Source: a virus. Taken from it: a stretch of 60,583 nucleotides of DNA. The stretch spans positions 1 to 60,583 of IMG/VR virus record IMGVR_UViG_3300028872_000001; one strand, given 5' to 3'. The position numbers and the translations under genes were made by a program. The stretch's first letter is position 1, and each line of letters opens with the position of its first letter. Shown in pieces: positions 53,340 through 60,583 of this stretch. The notes under the pieces were generated by a model that was given only the letters and a program-made list of their open reading frames with translations, did not search any database and had not been told where the DNA came from.

Positions 53340-55489
53340 TTGAGGGGTACCCATTGACCGTTCTGGAGCATCAGTTTCTCACCGGTCTTCGGGTTGGTGG
53401 CGGTACGCACGCCAGGCGGTGCTTTCGGAGCCGCAGCACCACCAGGCTGTTGCAGCCCGAGGCCACGGGCTGGCGCAGTGGCCGCACCCTGAGCCTTCTG
53501 GGCCGCAACCACGTCTTTCAACGTCAGGTTGGGGTTGTCCTCCTGGCCCTTGGTCAACTGCGACAGATCGCGCTGAGTGAACGGTACCGACTTCCGGATG
53601 TTGGCTACGACTTCCTCGGCGTGATCCCGCATTTCCTTCGGCACCCGCGGGTTGGCGATCGTGGTCTCCAACCCGGCCTCGACGATCTGTCGGGTCTGCG
53701 CCAGCTTCTGCAGCTTCGTCAGGTTGGTGTCGCCTTCCTTGAACAGCACGGAATCCATCTGGTGAGTCAACGAACCGGAGGGTGCGAGGCCCGCGGACTC
53801 GATGGCGGCCAGAGAGCGTTGGAAGCCGGTAGCCATGACGTTGTACGACTGCGCCTCCTGCCCGGTCATCTTGTTGGCGAGCACCTCCTTGGCGGCATCC
53901 ATCAACCCGACACCTTGCTTGCGCCCACCGAACAGACCGGTGCTGGCTGTCAGCGGGAGGCTCGTGACGCTCTCCAGATCCTTGGCAGCTTCATTTCCGG
54001 ACAACAGCACCCGTTGGATGAATATCGCTTCCCGAGACCCGAGTTCGCTTTGCTTGCCCATGTCGGCGCCAGGCTTGTACTGCAGCGCCAGGGACAGCAT
54101 GCGCCTCCGTTCCTCGCCCTTGGTGCTGATGTCGGTGGGCTTAATCTTCCCTTCGGCCAGGGCACGAACCACATCCGCATCCGCCTTCGGGAGTGTCTTC
54201 AGGAAATCCTCACCGTGCAGGTCAGGATTCGCCAGAACCTCACCTGGCGTAGCATTGGGTGCGGCCTTTGTCGGCCTGATGCCTGACATGTTGGCCTTGC
54301 GCATCGCCGCCGCCTCTTCGGGCGTGATGTCGCCGTCTACTTCTGCCTGGTCGATGTCCGCCATCTTGGCCCGGTACGTAGACACCCCGGCGCCTGGCGA
54401 GAACAGCTTCGGCGTTGCACCTTTCTTCAACTCCGTCTGGTTGACCACCTTGCCGGTGATGTCGATCTCACGGTCCAGCACGCGGTCACCGAGATCCACC
54501 TTCTCACGGGTTACGGTCTTCTTGCTGGGTTTCGTGAGGGAGTAGAACTCGTCGAAGTACTTCTGCACCTCCGGCCCGACCTCACGCTCGCCCTGCGCCA
54601 TCTTCTCGGCGATGTCCGGGCGCTGCAACGCGGTCGTCAGCACACCCAGGTTCCCAACCCAATCCAACGACTTCTTGACGCTGATGGGTTCGACCTGCTC
54701 GTCCTGCACCGAGGCACCGCGCGTCATGGGGGCGTCGTAGTAGCGCTCCTGGGTGTCGCCGGGGCGCTGCACGTAGACACGGATGACCGGGAACACCTTG
54801 TCCGGGTCCATCCGCCCATTGGCGTCCTTCGCCGGCACGAGGCGGATCACCTCCTTGCGGGTGATCTTGCCGTCCGAGGGCGCCTCCTCACCCACACCCT
54901 GCCGCAGCCGCGGGGCGAACAGCCCGTTGACGGCCTGGAGCGTGAGGCCCTGGTTGTTGGTCTCGATGCCGGCTTGCAGGTCGTTGGCGTGCTGCGGCAT
55001 GCCGGCCAGGTCCTTCATCGTCATGCCGGTGCCCACGGTCACGGCCTTGAACGCCTGGGCCGGTGACATGCTGCCCAGGTCAAGCTGGCCAGCGGCGAGG
55101 CGTGAGGCGTCGTCGAGCGCCGCCTGACGCAGCTTCGCCAGCCGGCCGGACACCACGCTGTACTCCTCGGCCGTGCCGGCCGGGACTGGCGCCCCTGCAG
55201 TCTGCGCAGCGGTGCTGGCGGCCAGGAGTTCAGCCCGGCGGCTTGTCAGCGCCGTGGTCGCCCGAGCGGTGGCGTCGCGACGTTCTGCGTCCTGCAGCCG
55301 GGTCTCGGCTCGCTGGTCCGCGCTGCGCCGGAGCCCGAGTTCCTCCTCGGCTCGGGTGTCGGCCTGTGCCTGGCGGGCTTCCTGGACACCACGCTGGCGC
55401 TTCTCCTCCGCCGCAGCGTCAGCACGCAGCCCGAGGCCGAAGCCTGTCTCAATCCCGCGGGCGGCGCCCGCACCGAAGCTGGTGGCCAT
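53336..55489 (-). CDS. Internal virion / ejection protein (717 aa)
   Basis: An Ala/Arg/Glu-rich helical N-terminus (ADAAAEEKRQRGVQEARQAQ) is followed by long helical and acidic regions (TPEEAAAMRKANMSGIRPTK, LALQYKPGADMGKQSELGSR), ending with GVRTATNPKTGEKLMLQNGQ and WVPLK, a C-terminal tag shared by many podovirus internal proteins. Such proteins leave the capsid to form the trans-envelope channel at infection. Stop overlaps the next start. Confidence 0.75.
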   Translation of the reverse strand: MATSFGAGAARGIETGFGLGLRADAAAEEKRQRGVQEARQAQADTRAEEELGLRRSADQRAETRLQDAERRDATARATTALTSRRAELLAASTAAQTAGAPVPAGTAEEYSVVSGRLAKLRQAALDDASRLAAGQLDLGSMSPAQAFKAVTVGTGMTMKDLAGMPQHANDLQAGIETNNQGLTLQAVNGLFAPRLRQGVGEEAPSDGKITRKEVIRLVPAKDANGRMDPDKVFPVIRVYVQRPGDTQERYYDAPMTRGASVQDEQVEPISVKKSLDWVGNLGVLTTALQRPDIAEKMAQGEREVGPEVQKYFDEFYSLTKPSKKTVTREKVDLGDRVLDREIDITGKVVNQTELKKGATPKLFSPGAGVSTYRAKMADIDQAEVDGDITPEEAAAMRKANMSGIRPTKAAPNATPGEVLANPDLHGEDFLKTLPKADADVVRALAEGKIKPTDISTKGEERRRMLSLALQYKPGADMGKQSELGSREAIFIQRVLLSGNEAAKDLESVTSLPLTASTGLFGGRKQGVGLMDAAKEVLANKMTGQEAQSYNVMATGFQRSLAAIESAGLAPSGSLTHQMDSVLFKEGDTNLTKLQKLAQTRQIVEAGLETTIANPRVPKEMRDHAEEVVANIRKSVPFTQRDLSQLTKGQEDNPNLTLKDVVAAQKAQGAATAPARGLGLQQPGGAAAPKAPPGVRTATNPKTGEKLMLQNGQWVPLK

Positions 55490-55492
55490 GGC

Positions 55493-55753
55493 TTAAAAAA
55501 GGCCTCCGGCAATCGAGCCGATCGCGCCGCCCACAAGCGAGCCCACCGGGCCCCAGGCCATGCCGATGGTCGATCCGATCGTGGCGCCAAGCTGGCGGTT
55601 GCCAGCCTTCTCGTTCTGCTCCATCTGCTGGTTGGCGATGTTGCGGCGCTGCTCCGTGCCTGCCGCCTGAGCAGCCTCGTACATCGCCTCGCGACCGCGG
55701 CTGGCACCCAGGGTGGCGAGGTTGGCTCCGATTCCGAGACCACGAGTGGCCAT
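55493..55753 (-). CDS. Small glycine-zipper virion protein (86 aa)
   Basis: The N-terminus (TRGLGIGANLATLGASRGRE) leads to a helical middle (QRRNIANQQMEQNEKAGNRQ), then a strongly Gly/Ala-rich membrane-like end (GSTIGMAWGPVGSLVGGAIG, SIAGGLF) with GxxxG spacing. Similar to small ejection-associated proteins. Located between two ejection-type genes. Confidence 0.62.
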   Translation of the reverse strand: MATRGLGIGANLATLGASRGREAMYEAAQAAGTEQRRNIANQQMEQNEKAGNRQLGATIGSTIGMAWGPVGSLVGGAIGSIAGGLF

Positions 55754-55754
55754 G

Positions 55755-56156
55755 TCAAACTCCTTGGGGTGCAGGGTTGCCCAAAATTTGCTGTTGCCGT
55801 TGAACCGTGAGGTCCCGAGCCGTGTTCTGGGCCTGCACGTCCGTCAGCGACTTGCTGAGGGCCGTGGCCCGCGTGCTGGCGGTCTGCTGCTCAGGTGTCA
55901 ACTGCAGGCCCAACCCGCGCAGCCGGCGTCCCGTGGCGCCCTCCTGCGCCGCGAAAGAGTCGTTGACGTTCTGGCTGGCGTCCGCCATCGCCCGGTTTGC
56001 GGCTTCCGGGTCGGTGGCCATCTGGATGAGTTGGTTCTCCAGCGGGACGAACGTGTTCTGGTAGTCAGCCCACTGCTCGCGCGTGAGCGCGGCGAAGGTG
56101 TTGGAAGCTGAAGGCTGTTGCTGGCCTATCCAGCTACCGAGATTGAGTCCGGCCAT
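55755..56156 (-). CDS. Small virion-associated protein, paralogue of the next gene (133 aa)
   Basis: The segments REQWADYQNTFVPLENQLIQ, then AANRAMADASQNVNDSFAAQ and RGLGLQLTPEQQTASTRATA, align in layout with the larger protein at 56158 (YADWKQRWLPLQKQL, then DTAIQFADAGSKLEKQL and ATGAGLNSGRAVMA). The two may be an old duplication. Ala/Gln-rich, helical. Probable internal head protein. Confidence 0.65.
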   Translation of the reverse strand: MAGLNLGSWIGQQQPSASNTFAALTREQWADYQNTFVPLENQLIQMATDPEAANRAMADASQNVNDSFAAQEGATGRRLRGLGLQLTPEQQTASTRATALSKSLTDVQAQNTARDLTVQRQQQILGNPAPQGV

Positions 56157-56157
56157 C

Positions 56158-56811
56158 TCAACGCCTCCCCATCACATCAGCTCCAGTGCGCGAATACTGC
56201 ATCCCTGAAGCATCGTTGTTGTAGCTGTACTGCGGCGTGCCTGGAGCACCCTTCAGGCCTTGTTGCAGCCCGTACCCAGCGAACTGGCCCACCAGCTCGG
56301 CGTTGCCGGCCCGGTTCTCCAGCGCGATCGATGCGTCGGACTGCGCCTGCTGGGCGCTCTGCCGGGCCTGGAGGCCCATGGCGTCACCCACCTGTGCGCG
56401 CTGGCCCTGCCCGAGGCTGGTCAGCGCGGCCAGACCCTCGACGTAGGCGTCGTTCATCTGCTGGTCGGAGATGGTGAGCCCCATCCCGGTGGACTTGGCC
56501 GCGTCGTCGCCGAGCCCGGCGGTGGCCATCACGGCCCGGCCGGAATTCAACCCTGCGCCGGTGGCCGTGAGTTGCTTCTCCAGCTTGCTACCGGCGTCTG
56601 CGAACTGGATGGCCGTGTCGGTGGACGCCTTGCCGGCGGCCAGGCCGCGCTGTGGGGAGTTCTCGTCGCCGGCTGCGGTGATGCTGCGGGCGAGTTGCTT
56701 CTGCAGCGGTAGCCAGCGCTGCTTCCAGTCGGCGTAGGAGTCCTTCGCGTGCTGGGCCAGCGCGCGCTCCTGTGCGGTCTCCTGCACCTTTCCGTCGTCA
56801 CCACCGCCCAT
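56158..56811 (-). CDS. Internal virion-type protein (217 aa)
   Basis: Starts GGGDDGKVQETAQERALAQH and carries the W-rich motif SYADWKQRWLPLQKQLARSI shared with its neighbour. Helical, Ala/Gly/Gln-rich middle and an end with GQFAGYGLQQGLKGAPGTPQ. Position upstream of the ejection proteins fits a structural role. No enzymatic motif. Confidence 0.68.
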   Translation of the reverse strand: MGGGDDGKVQETAQERALAQHAKDSYADWKQRWLPLQKQLARSITAAGDENSPQRGLAAGKASTDTAIQFADAGSKLEKQLTATGAGLNSGRAVMATAGLGDDAAKSTGMGLTISDQQMNDAYVEGLAALTSLGQGQRAQVGDAMGLQARQSAQQAQSDASIALENRAGNAELVGQFAGYGLQQGLKGAPGTPQYSYNNDASGMQYSRTGADVMGRR

Positions 56812-56812
56812 G

Positions 56813-57178
56813 TCACACCTCTCGGACGAACTCGCGGGTTCCGCGGGGGCGCCACTCAGGACCCAGCCGCCTCGCCCAACCCCGCCTCCGAGACTCGAAG
56901 GCGACCGTTGTTGCTCCGAGATCGCGGGCGACTGCGCACACCGCGGCGGCTTGACGCTCGAAGGCGCCGTGCTTCAGGGCCACGGCCAGCCAGACGAACA
57001 TCTCCAAGGCTCCGTCCCGCGCTCGAAGGTCGAAGACGATCACTACGTCCTCACACACCAGGCAGGTGGCCCTGTCAGCTTCGCATTCTGCCTGAACTTC
57101 CGCCAGCCCGGCGGTGAGGTTCGGGCGCACACGCAGCGCCGGCAGGGGTTGGATCGTGAACTGGGTGCCGGCGATCAC
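56813..57178 (-). CDS. Small GNAT-like hypothetical protein (121 aa)
   Basis: GTG at 57178 overlaps the upstream stop (GTGA); the frame is open further but overlaps the neighbour. The pattern (VVIVFDLRARDGALEMFVWL, CAVARDLGATTVAFESRRRG, then WARRLG and a REFVREV end) is like the reduced GNAT-fold proteins often found next to phage structural genes. No active-site assignment possible. Confidence 0.58.
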   Translation of the reverse strand: MIAGTQFTIQPLPALRVRPNLTAGLAEVQAECEADRATCLVCEDVVIVFDLRARDGALEMFVWLAVALKHGAFERQAAAVCAVARDLGATTVAFESRRRGWARRLGPEWRPRGTREFVREV

Positions 57179-57408
57179 ACGTTGCCGGCCCAGACCACAA
57201 GTCCGCCGGCTGCAGTCCAGGCCACGTCGCGCCAGTCTGGAGTGCCACGTTTGGACACCAGGTCGTACACCTCCTTGGCAAACCCGAGCGCCACCACGGC
57301 GATGAGGCCGGCGATAGGTTGTCGGGTGAGGAGGGTGACCACGGCACATACCACCGTGCCGTAGAGGAAGTGGTTGGCCTTGTCCTGAGGGATGGGAGGG
57401 AGGGTCAT
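57175..57408 (-). CDS. Small membrane protein, YfiM/DUF2279-like layout (77 aa)
   Basis: The N-terminus IPQDKANHFLYGTVVCAVVT, the stretch IAGLIAVVALGFAKEVYDLV, and DWRDVAWTAAGGLVVWAG give two or three membrane spans with the KA.HF.YG...KE..D...D spacing seen in a family of small phage and bacterial membrane proteins. Role unknown; may help virion entry or lysis. Confidence 0.62.
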   Translation of the reverse strand: MTLPPIPQDKANHFLYGTVVCAVVTLLTRQPIAGLIAVVALGFAKEVYDLVSKRGTPDWRDVAWTAAGGLVVWAGNV

Positions 57409-57971
57409 TTTTTCGCGGTTTTCGGTGTGCCGCGTGCCGCAACAAGGGTGGCCGCGGCGCTCAGTCGGTGCTTGGTCTCACGCAGCAGAAAGCGCGCAGA
57501 CCTCATGGCGAGGATCAGGTCGCGCTCGACACCGCGGATCGCCTGTTCGGCGTTCCTCGTGCGCAGCCGCAGGGCTGTGATCTCCAACGCGTTCGTCCCC
57601 GCCTGGGGAGGCTCGGAGTACGGCACGTCGAGCACGGCTTGGTGCTGGTTGATGGCTTCGACCAGGTTGTCCAGTCGGTTCTGTACCTGCAGTAGATCCG
57701 CGGCGATAGCAGCGGCTTCGGCTTCGTCCGCGATTTCCTGCGGGGTTTTGTCGATGACGGTCCAGGTCTCCCGAGCCTGCAGCGCCTCGATCACGACTGG
57801 GCCTGCGACGATCCGCTGCAGGTTCGTGATAGTCGGTAAGGGGTCGGTCACCAGAACGCGCAGGAGAGCGTACCTGGCAGGGTTCGATACCTGCAGATCG
57901 TTGTAAGCCTGAGTTTCCATCAGGACCACATCCCTAAATGACAGATCCGGAAACAGACGAGCGAGTCTCAT
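57405..57971 (-). CDS. Putative tail accessory / fibre-assembly-like protein (188 aa)
   Basis: ATG at 57971 with AAGG; an internal ATG (METQAYNDL) at 57920 is an alternative. Conserved-looking text YNDLQVSNPARYALLRVLVT and DKTPQEIADEAEAAAIAADL, then a coiled coil (NRLDNLVEAINQHQAVLD, RNAEQAIRGVERDLILAMRS). Directly follows the receptor-region gene, which suggests a fibre assembly or attachment helper. Confidence 0.55.
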   Translation of the reverse strand: MRLARLFPDLSFRDVVLMETQAYNDLQVSNPARYALLRVLVTDPLPTITNLQRIVAGPVVIEALQARETWTVIDKTPQEIADEAEAAAIAADLLQVQNRLDNLVEAINQHQAVLDVPYSEPPQAGTNALEITALRLRTRNAEQAIRGVERDLILAMRSARFLLRETKHRLSAAATLVAARGTPKTAKK

Positions 57972-57981
57972 GCCGGTGCCC

Positions 57982-58968
57982 TTACAGTTTGAAATTCGTC
58001 AACCACGGTATCCCGGTGGTCACCACGGTGTTACCGCTCATGTGCCGAGCCTGCACCGCAGGGCCCGTCGTACTGTACACCGTGAACGAACCTGTCACGG
58101 CCGGGCCGAAGGCTACCTGCCGGTGCTTCAGGATAGGGCCCTCGCCTTTCGTGTTCCCGATCACGGCCACAGGTAAGAACCACGCTTTATTCAACGCCGT
58201 ATCTGTCATTATGTCCGTGGGGGAAGCGGCGGAAGCTGCCCAAACCCCGTTGATGCTGTAGGCGTTGTAGTACGTGCGGTTGCTCGAACCGTAGTTGGTA
58301 CGAATAACTTGTGTGGAAGCACCAGCGGATATCGTAGTAGCAGAGAACAGGTGTTGAGTGGCGCCGCTCGCTGACCACGACAAGGTTCCCGAACCTCCAC
58401 CGCCGATCGTGGCACCATACGCAACGTCACTGCCGTCAACGAGCAGGTCTCCGGCGGCCATGTACCCTATCGTGGAGGCAGCAGGATTCGTCTGGAAGAA
58501 CCAGATCCCTTCGTCAGAATCGAAGTAGTAGTGCTGAAATAAAGCTGGGTAGTTTGCGTTGGTAGTACCGTTATTGGCTGCTTTAACGACACCGGTATCA
58601 TCGCCCAGTATCGTTCCTGAAGCTGCAGTCAGGTTTGAAGGTGTGTCCACATTCCCAGCTGGAAACCACGCGATGTACGCGCCGGTTGTGAGTATGGATC
58701 CGGCGGCTACGTCAAACAGCGCGGTGTTCGCTCCGGCAGGGGCAGCAGTATAGGCCACGATCAGGATGCGCCCCGCCGCCCCGCTCTTGCGTTTCAGACA
58801 TAGCCAATTGGGGTTGCCCGCAACACTTACGGAAGCCACCTCCCACTTGAAATTGGCGTCCGCTACCTTCGTAACCACCAAGTTATTCAAGTCCGTGATG
58901 AAGTCGGCCCGGGTAGTGCCAAGTTTCACCCCTAGACCGCTGGAAAACCAAGTCAACGTTGCGGACAT
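57982..58968 (-). CDS. Virion surface / tail-spike-type protein (328 aa)
   Basis: Ser/Thr/Ala/Gly-rich and beta-dominated (VKLGTTRADFITDLNNLVVT, GRILIVAYTAAPAGANTALF, FQHYYFDSDEGIWFFQTNPA). It ends with VQARHMSGNTVVTTGIPWL. The composition and location between the fibre and ejection genes indicate a receptor-binding or fibre component. AT content is slightly higher than in neighbouring genes, in line with recent exchange of the adhesin part. Confidence 0.6.
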   Translation of the reverse strand: MSATLTWFSSGLGVKLGTTRADFITDLNNLVVTKVADANFKWEVASVSVAGNPNWLCLKRKSGAAGRILIVAYTAAPAGANTALFDVAAGSILTTGAYIAWFPAGNVDTPSNLTAASGTILGDDTGVVKAANNGTTNANYPALFQHYYFDSDEGIWFFQTNPAASTIGYMAAGDLLVDGSDVAYGATIGGGGSGTLSWSASGATQHLFSATTISAGASTQVIRTNYGSSNRTYYNAYSINGVWAASAASPTDIMTDTALNKAWFLPVAVIGNTKGEGPILKHRQVAFGPAVTGSFTVYSTTGPAVQARHMSGNTVVTTGIPWLTNFKL

Positions 58969-58975
58969 TTTGTAC

Positions 58976-59176
58976 CTATATGTGCGTTATGAGAGTGAAC
59001 GGTGTTTCGAGGTTGGGCAGTTCTACTACGGCTTCTTGTACTAATTCCACCGCCACCAAGACCATAGCCATCTGACCGTGGTTCAACGTTCGGCCCCAAG
59101 CACTACCGTTGTACGTCCACGATATTGCCCCCAGAGATACCTGAGTACCAACTGCTGGTGAGGTTGGAAATTCCAT
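58976..59176 (-). CDS. Small fibre-linked protein (66 aa)
   Basis: ATG with GGAG. SLGAISWTYNGSAWGRTLNH matches the short W-Y-NGSAW motif that recurs in tail fibre and decoration repeats. Lies between the fibre and spike genes; probably a connector or small adhesin. Confidence 0.55.
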   Translation of the reverse strand: MEFPTSPAVGTQVSLGAISWTYNGSAWGRTLNHGQMAMVLVAVELVQEAVVELPNLETPFTLITHI

Positions 59177-59185
59177 CCCTGGCTC

Positions 59186-60583
59186 CTATGCGTAGAACGG
59201 AAATTTACGGAGAACCCCGTCCACCTTGATGTTCAGGTAGCCCAACGGGGTGGCAGGCAACGCTCCAGCACCGCCAGCCGAAGGGGATGCGGTTGTGATG
59301 GTCAGTTCCTGTAAATCCAGGTCAGTAAACGCCTTTATGACCAGATCACCTGTGTCGTTTTCTATGACGCTGTTCGTACCGTCGTGGTAAAGCCGCAGAT
59401 CCGCGCTGGCGCCGATGCGCAGTTCTTTGCTGTCCGCGGCGAGGTCCACTGGCGCACTGCCGGCCAACGCCCCAGCCAGGGCCCCAGCCAAGGTGGTGGT
59501 ACCTGTCCCACCGTTGATGACCGGTAGAACCCCTCCGATGGCATCCAACGACGTGCCGACCTCGACCCACTGAAACGACGTGCCGTCGTCGATGTAGGTG
59601 TACTCGACACCGGTGTCGGAATCGACCCAGCGCGATCCAACCGCCGGGGTGGGCGACGACGGCGCGGAGGACTGGTAGTAGAAATCACCGCTGGCGGGAG
59701 ATCCACCAGAGCCCCCACCGCTGGCGGCGTCGATCGTCACCGTCAAGGTGTTGGACACCCGCGCGACCGTCACGCCGGACCCTACAAAATCGACGGTTGT
59801 GACCGTCCCGCTGGTCCCGAGGTTGGACCCTTCGTCCTGGAACTGGATCGCGGACTGCCCGCTACCTCCGGCAAGGTTCGCGATCTCCTGCGCCGTCACC
59901 TGGATGACGGTGCCGGAGCCGTTGTCCACGGCCACCTGCTCCAGGCCGCTCAGGCCCCCGCTGTGGATCGGCAGGCTGGACGGCGGGGTGATGCTGATCG
60001 TGAACGTGTTGCTACCGTCCACGTACGCAAAGTCGATGCCCTGACCCTCCACCAACAGCGCGGCCACTCGGTCGTCCACTGCCTCAGAGAAGTCGGAGAT
60101 CGTGGACGCTGCCTGCGTGCCGGTGTGGTTCGCCCTGGCGAGCAACGTGGCGTCAGAGGAGTTAGCGGTAGCTCCGGTGGCGATCCCGGCCAGCTTCACC
60201 TGCATGGCTGCGGTCATGACCCCTGCATCGGTGCCGGTGGCCGCGACCAGTGTCGCGTCGGTGCCGGTGTCGCTGGTGACGGTGACGGTGGTCGAACTGA
60301 CGCTGGTGCCGAGGTTGGTGGCGCCAGTGCCTGCCAGGTCCAGAACGTCCTGGATCGTGTACTGGTAGGAGACACCATCCCCATGATCGACCGCGATCAG
60401 GTCTGTGGCCTGCAACCCGCCGCTCTGGATCGGCAGCTCGGCGATGGGGTCCACGACGACCAAGGCTGCGAGGTCGCTCAAAGAGGCGTGAACCGTCTGC
60501 CCGCTCTCCAGGTCAACGGCGATCAGTTCGTTGCCGCTGAACCCGCCGCTGGGGGCCGGATCTAGGCCGGTGATGGTTGGCAT
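59186..60583 (-). CDS. Tail fibre protein (465 aa)
   Basis: Three copies of an about 36-residue unit: SGGFSGNELIAVDLESGQTV (residues 12-31), SGGLQATDLIAVDHGDGVSY (54-73) and SGGLSGLEQVAVDNGSGTVI (about 207-226), each followed by a short helix ending in LA. Fibre features continue with TAAMQVKLAGIATGATANSS, SPTPAVGSRWVDSDTGVEYT and LRLYHDGTNSVIENDTGDLV, all frequent in phage fibres. The ATG is exactly the last three bases of the window, with no ribosome site if joined to base 1, so the true N-terminus may lie outside. Confidence 0.78.
   Translation of the reverse strand: MPTITGLDPAPSGGFSGNELIAVDLESGQTVHASLSDLAALVVVDPIAELPIQSGGLQATDLIAVDHGDGVSYQYTIQDVLDLAGTGATNLGTSVSSTTVTVTSDTGTDATLVAATGTDAGVMTAAMQVKLAGIATGATANSSDATLLARANHTGTQAASTISDFSEAVDDRVAALLVEGQGIDFAYVDGSNTFTISITPPSSLPIHSGGLSGLEQVAVDNGSGTVIQVTAQEIANLAGGSGQSAIQFQDEGSNLGTSGTVTTVDFVGSGVTVARVSNTLTVTIDAASGGGSGGSPASGDFYYQSSAPSSPTPAVGSRWVDSDTGVEYTYIDDGTSFQWVEVGTSLDAIGGVLPVINGGTGTTTLAGALAGALAGSAPVDLAADSKELRIGASADLRLYHDGTNSVIENDTGDLVIKAFTDLDLQELTITTASPSAGGAGALPATPLGYLNIKVDGVLRKFPFYA

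Noticed and set aside
1-60583. Diversity-generating retroelement, toxin-antitoxin pair, tRNA genes
   Set aside because: I found no reverse transcriptase, no convincing toxin or antitoxin pair and no cloverleaf-like tRNA sequences on reading both strands; a dedicated tRNA scan would be needed to be certain.

Overview
The window looks like an essentially complete genome, or a near-complete contig, of a lytic tailed phage with a short (podovirus-type) tail that infects a Gram-negative host. The evidence is a full set of terminase, portal, scaffold, capsid and adaptor genes with no tape measure or tail-tube genes. There are also large internal ejection-type proteins, a GH19 endolysin with a nested Rz/Rz1 spanin pair (an outer membrane is implied), a family A DNA polymerase, and no integrase or rRNA/tRNA genes. 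Base composition is GC-rich throughout. Repeated sigma-54-type promoter motifs fit a pseudomonadotal host, but I cannot name the host or genus from sequence alone.

Layout. (1) 14004 to 43, minus strand: packaging and head/tail genes (small and large terminase, an HNH endonuclease, portal, scaffold, major capsid, adaptor, a large tail protein, a glycosyltransferase-like gene). This operon continues across the window ends into (2) 60583 to 47704, minus strand: tail fibre, accessory tail genes, ejection proteins, a run of small membrane proteins (holin candidates), endolysin and spanins. The two halves read as one late operon if the molecule is circular or circularly permuted. (3) 14208 to 23395, plus strand: many small genes of mostly unknown function. 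The first part is studded with near-identical sigma-54-like promoters (GG-N10-GC), several directly in front of single small genes. An AT-rich 149-bp segment bounded by a 21-bp inverted repeat (17993-18141) splits this region. (4) 29909 to 24035, minus strand: a Cro-like regulator, small membrane proteins, an RNA ligase, an AEP primase and an SF3 helicase. Primase and helicase are normally one protein; here they are split and separated by five small genes. (5) 30018 to 47670, plus strand: a long tightly coupled operon, most junctions being ATGA/GTGA overlaps. It first encodes the replication and recombination set (Cas4-like DUF2800 nuclease, DUF2815 ssDNA-binding protein with a 21-glycine run, DNA polymerase A, VRR-NUC nuclease, SNF2-type helicase) and then a dense sugar-chemistry block (MptE/DUF115-like, nucleotidyltransferase, two KpsC/S-like proteins, three methyltransferases, GT9-like and GT8 glycosyltransferases).

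Regulation. Operons 4 and 5 diverge from a compact switch at 29910-30017. There an inverted copy of a 13-bp element overlaps the -10 region of each promoter, and the first gene on the left encodes a small HTH protein that is the obvious candidate to bind it. The early small-gene region and the terminase operon diverge around 14005-14207, where a TTGACA box, a GTATGC/GCATAC dyad, five GGGGTTGCA repeats and the first sigma-54-like promoter lie together. Intrinsic terminators separate blocks at about 10.1, 22.3, 23.5 and 47.7 kb.

The parts most worth pursuing are the sigma-54-like promoter array, the inverted-repeat AT-rich segment (possible origin or mobile element), the phage-encoded glycan/methylation block, the split primase-helicase, and a candidate Acb2-like nucleotide sponge at 32456-32770.
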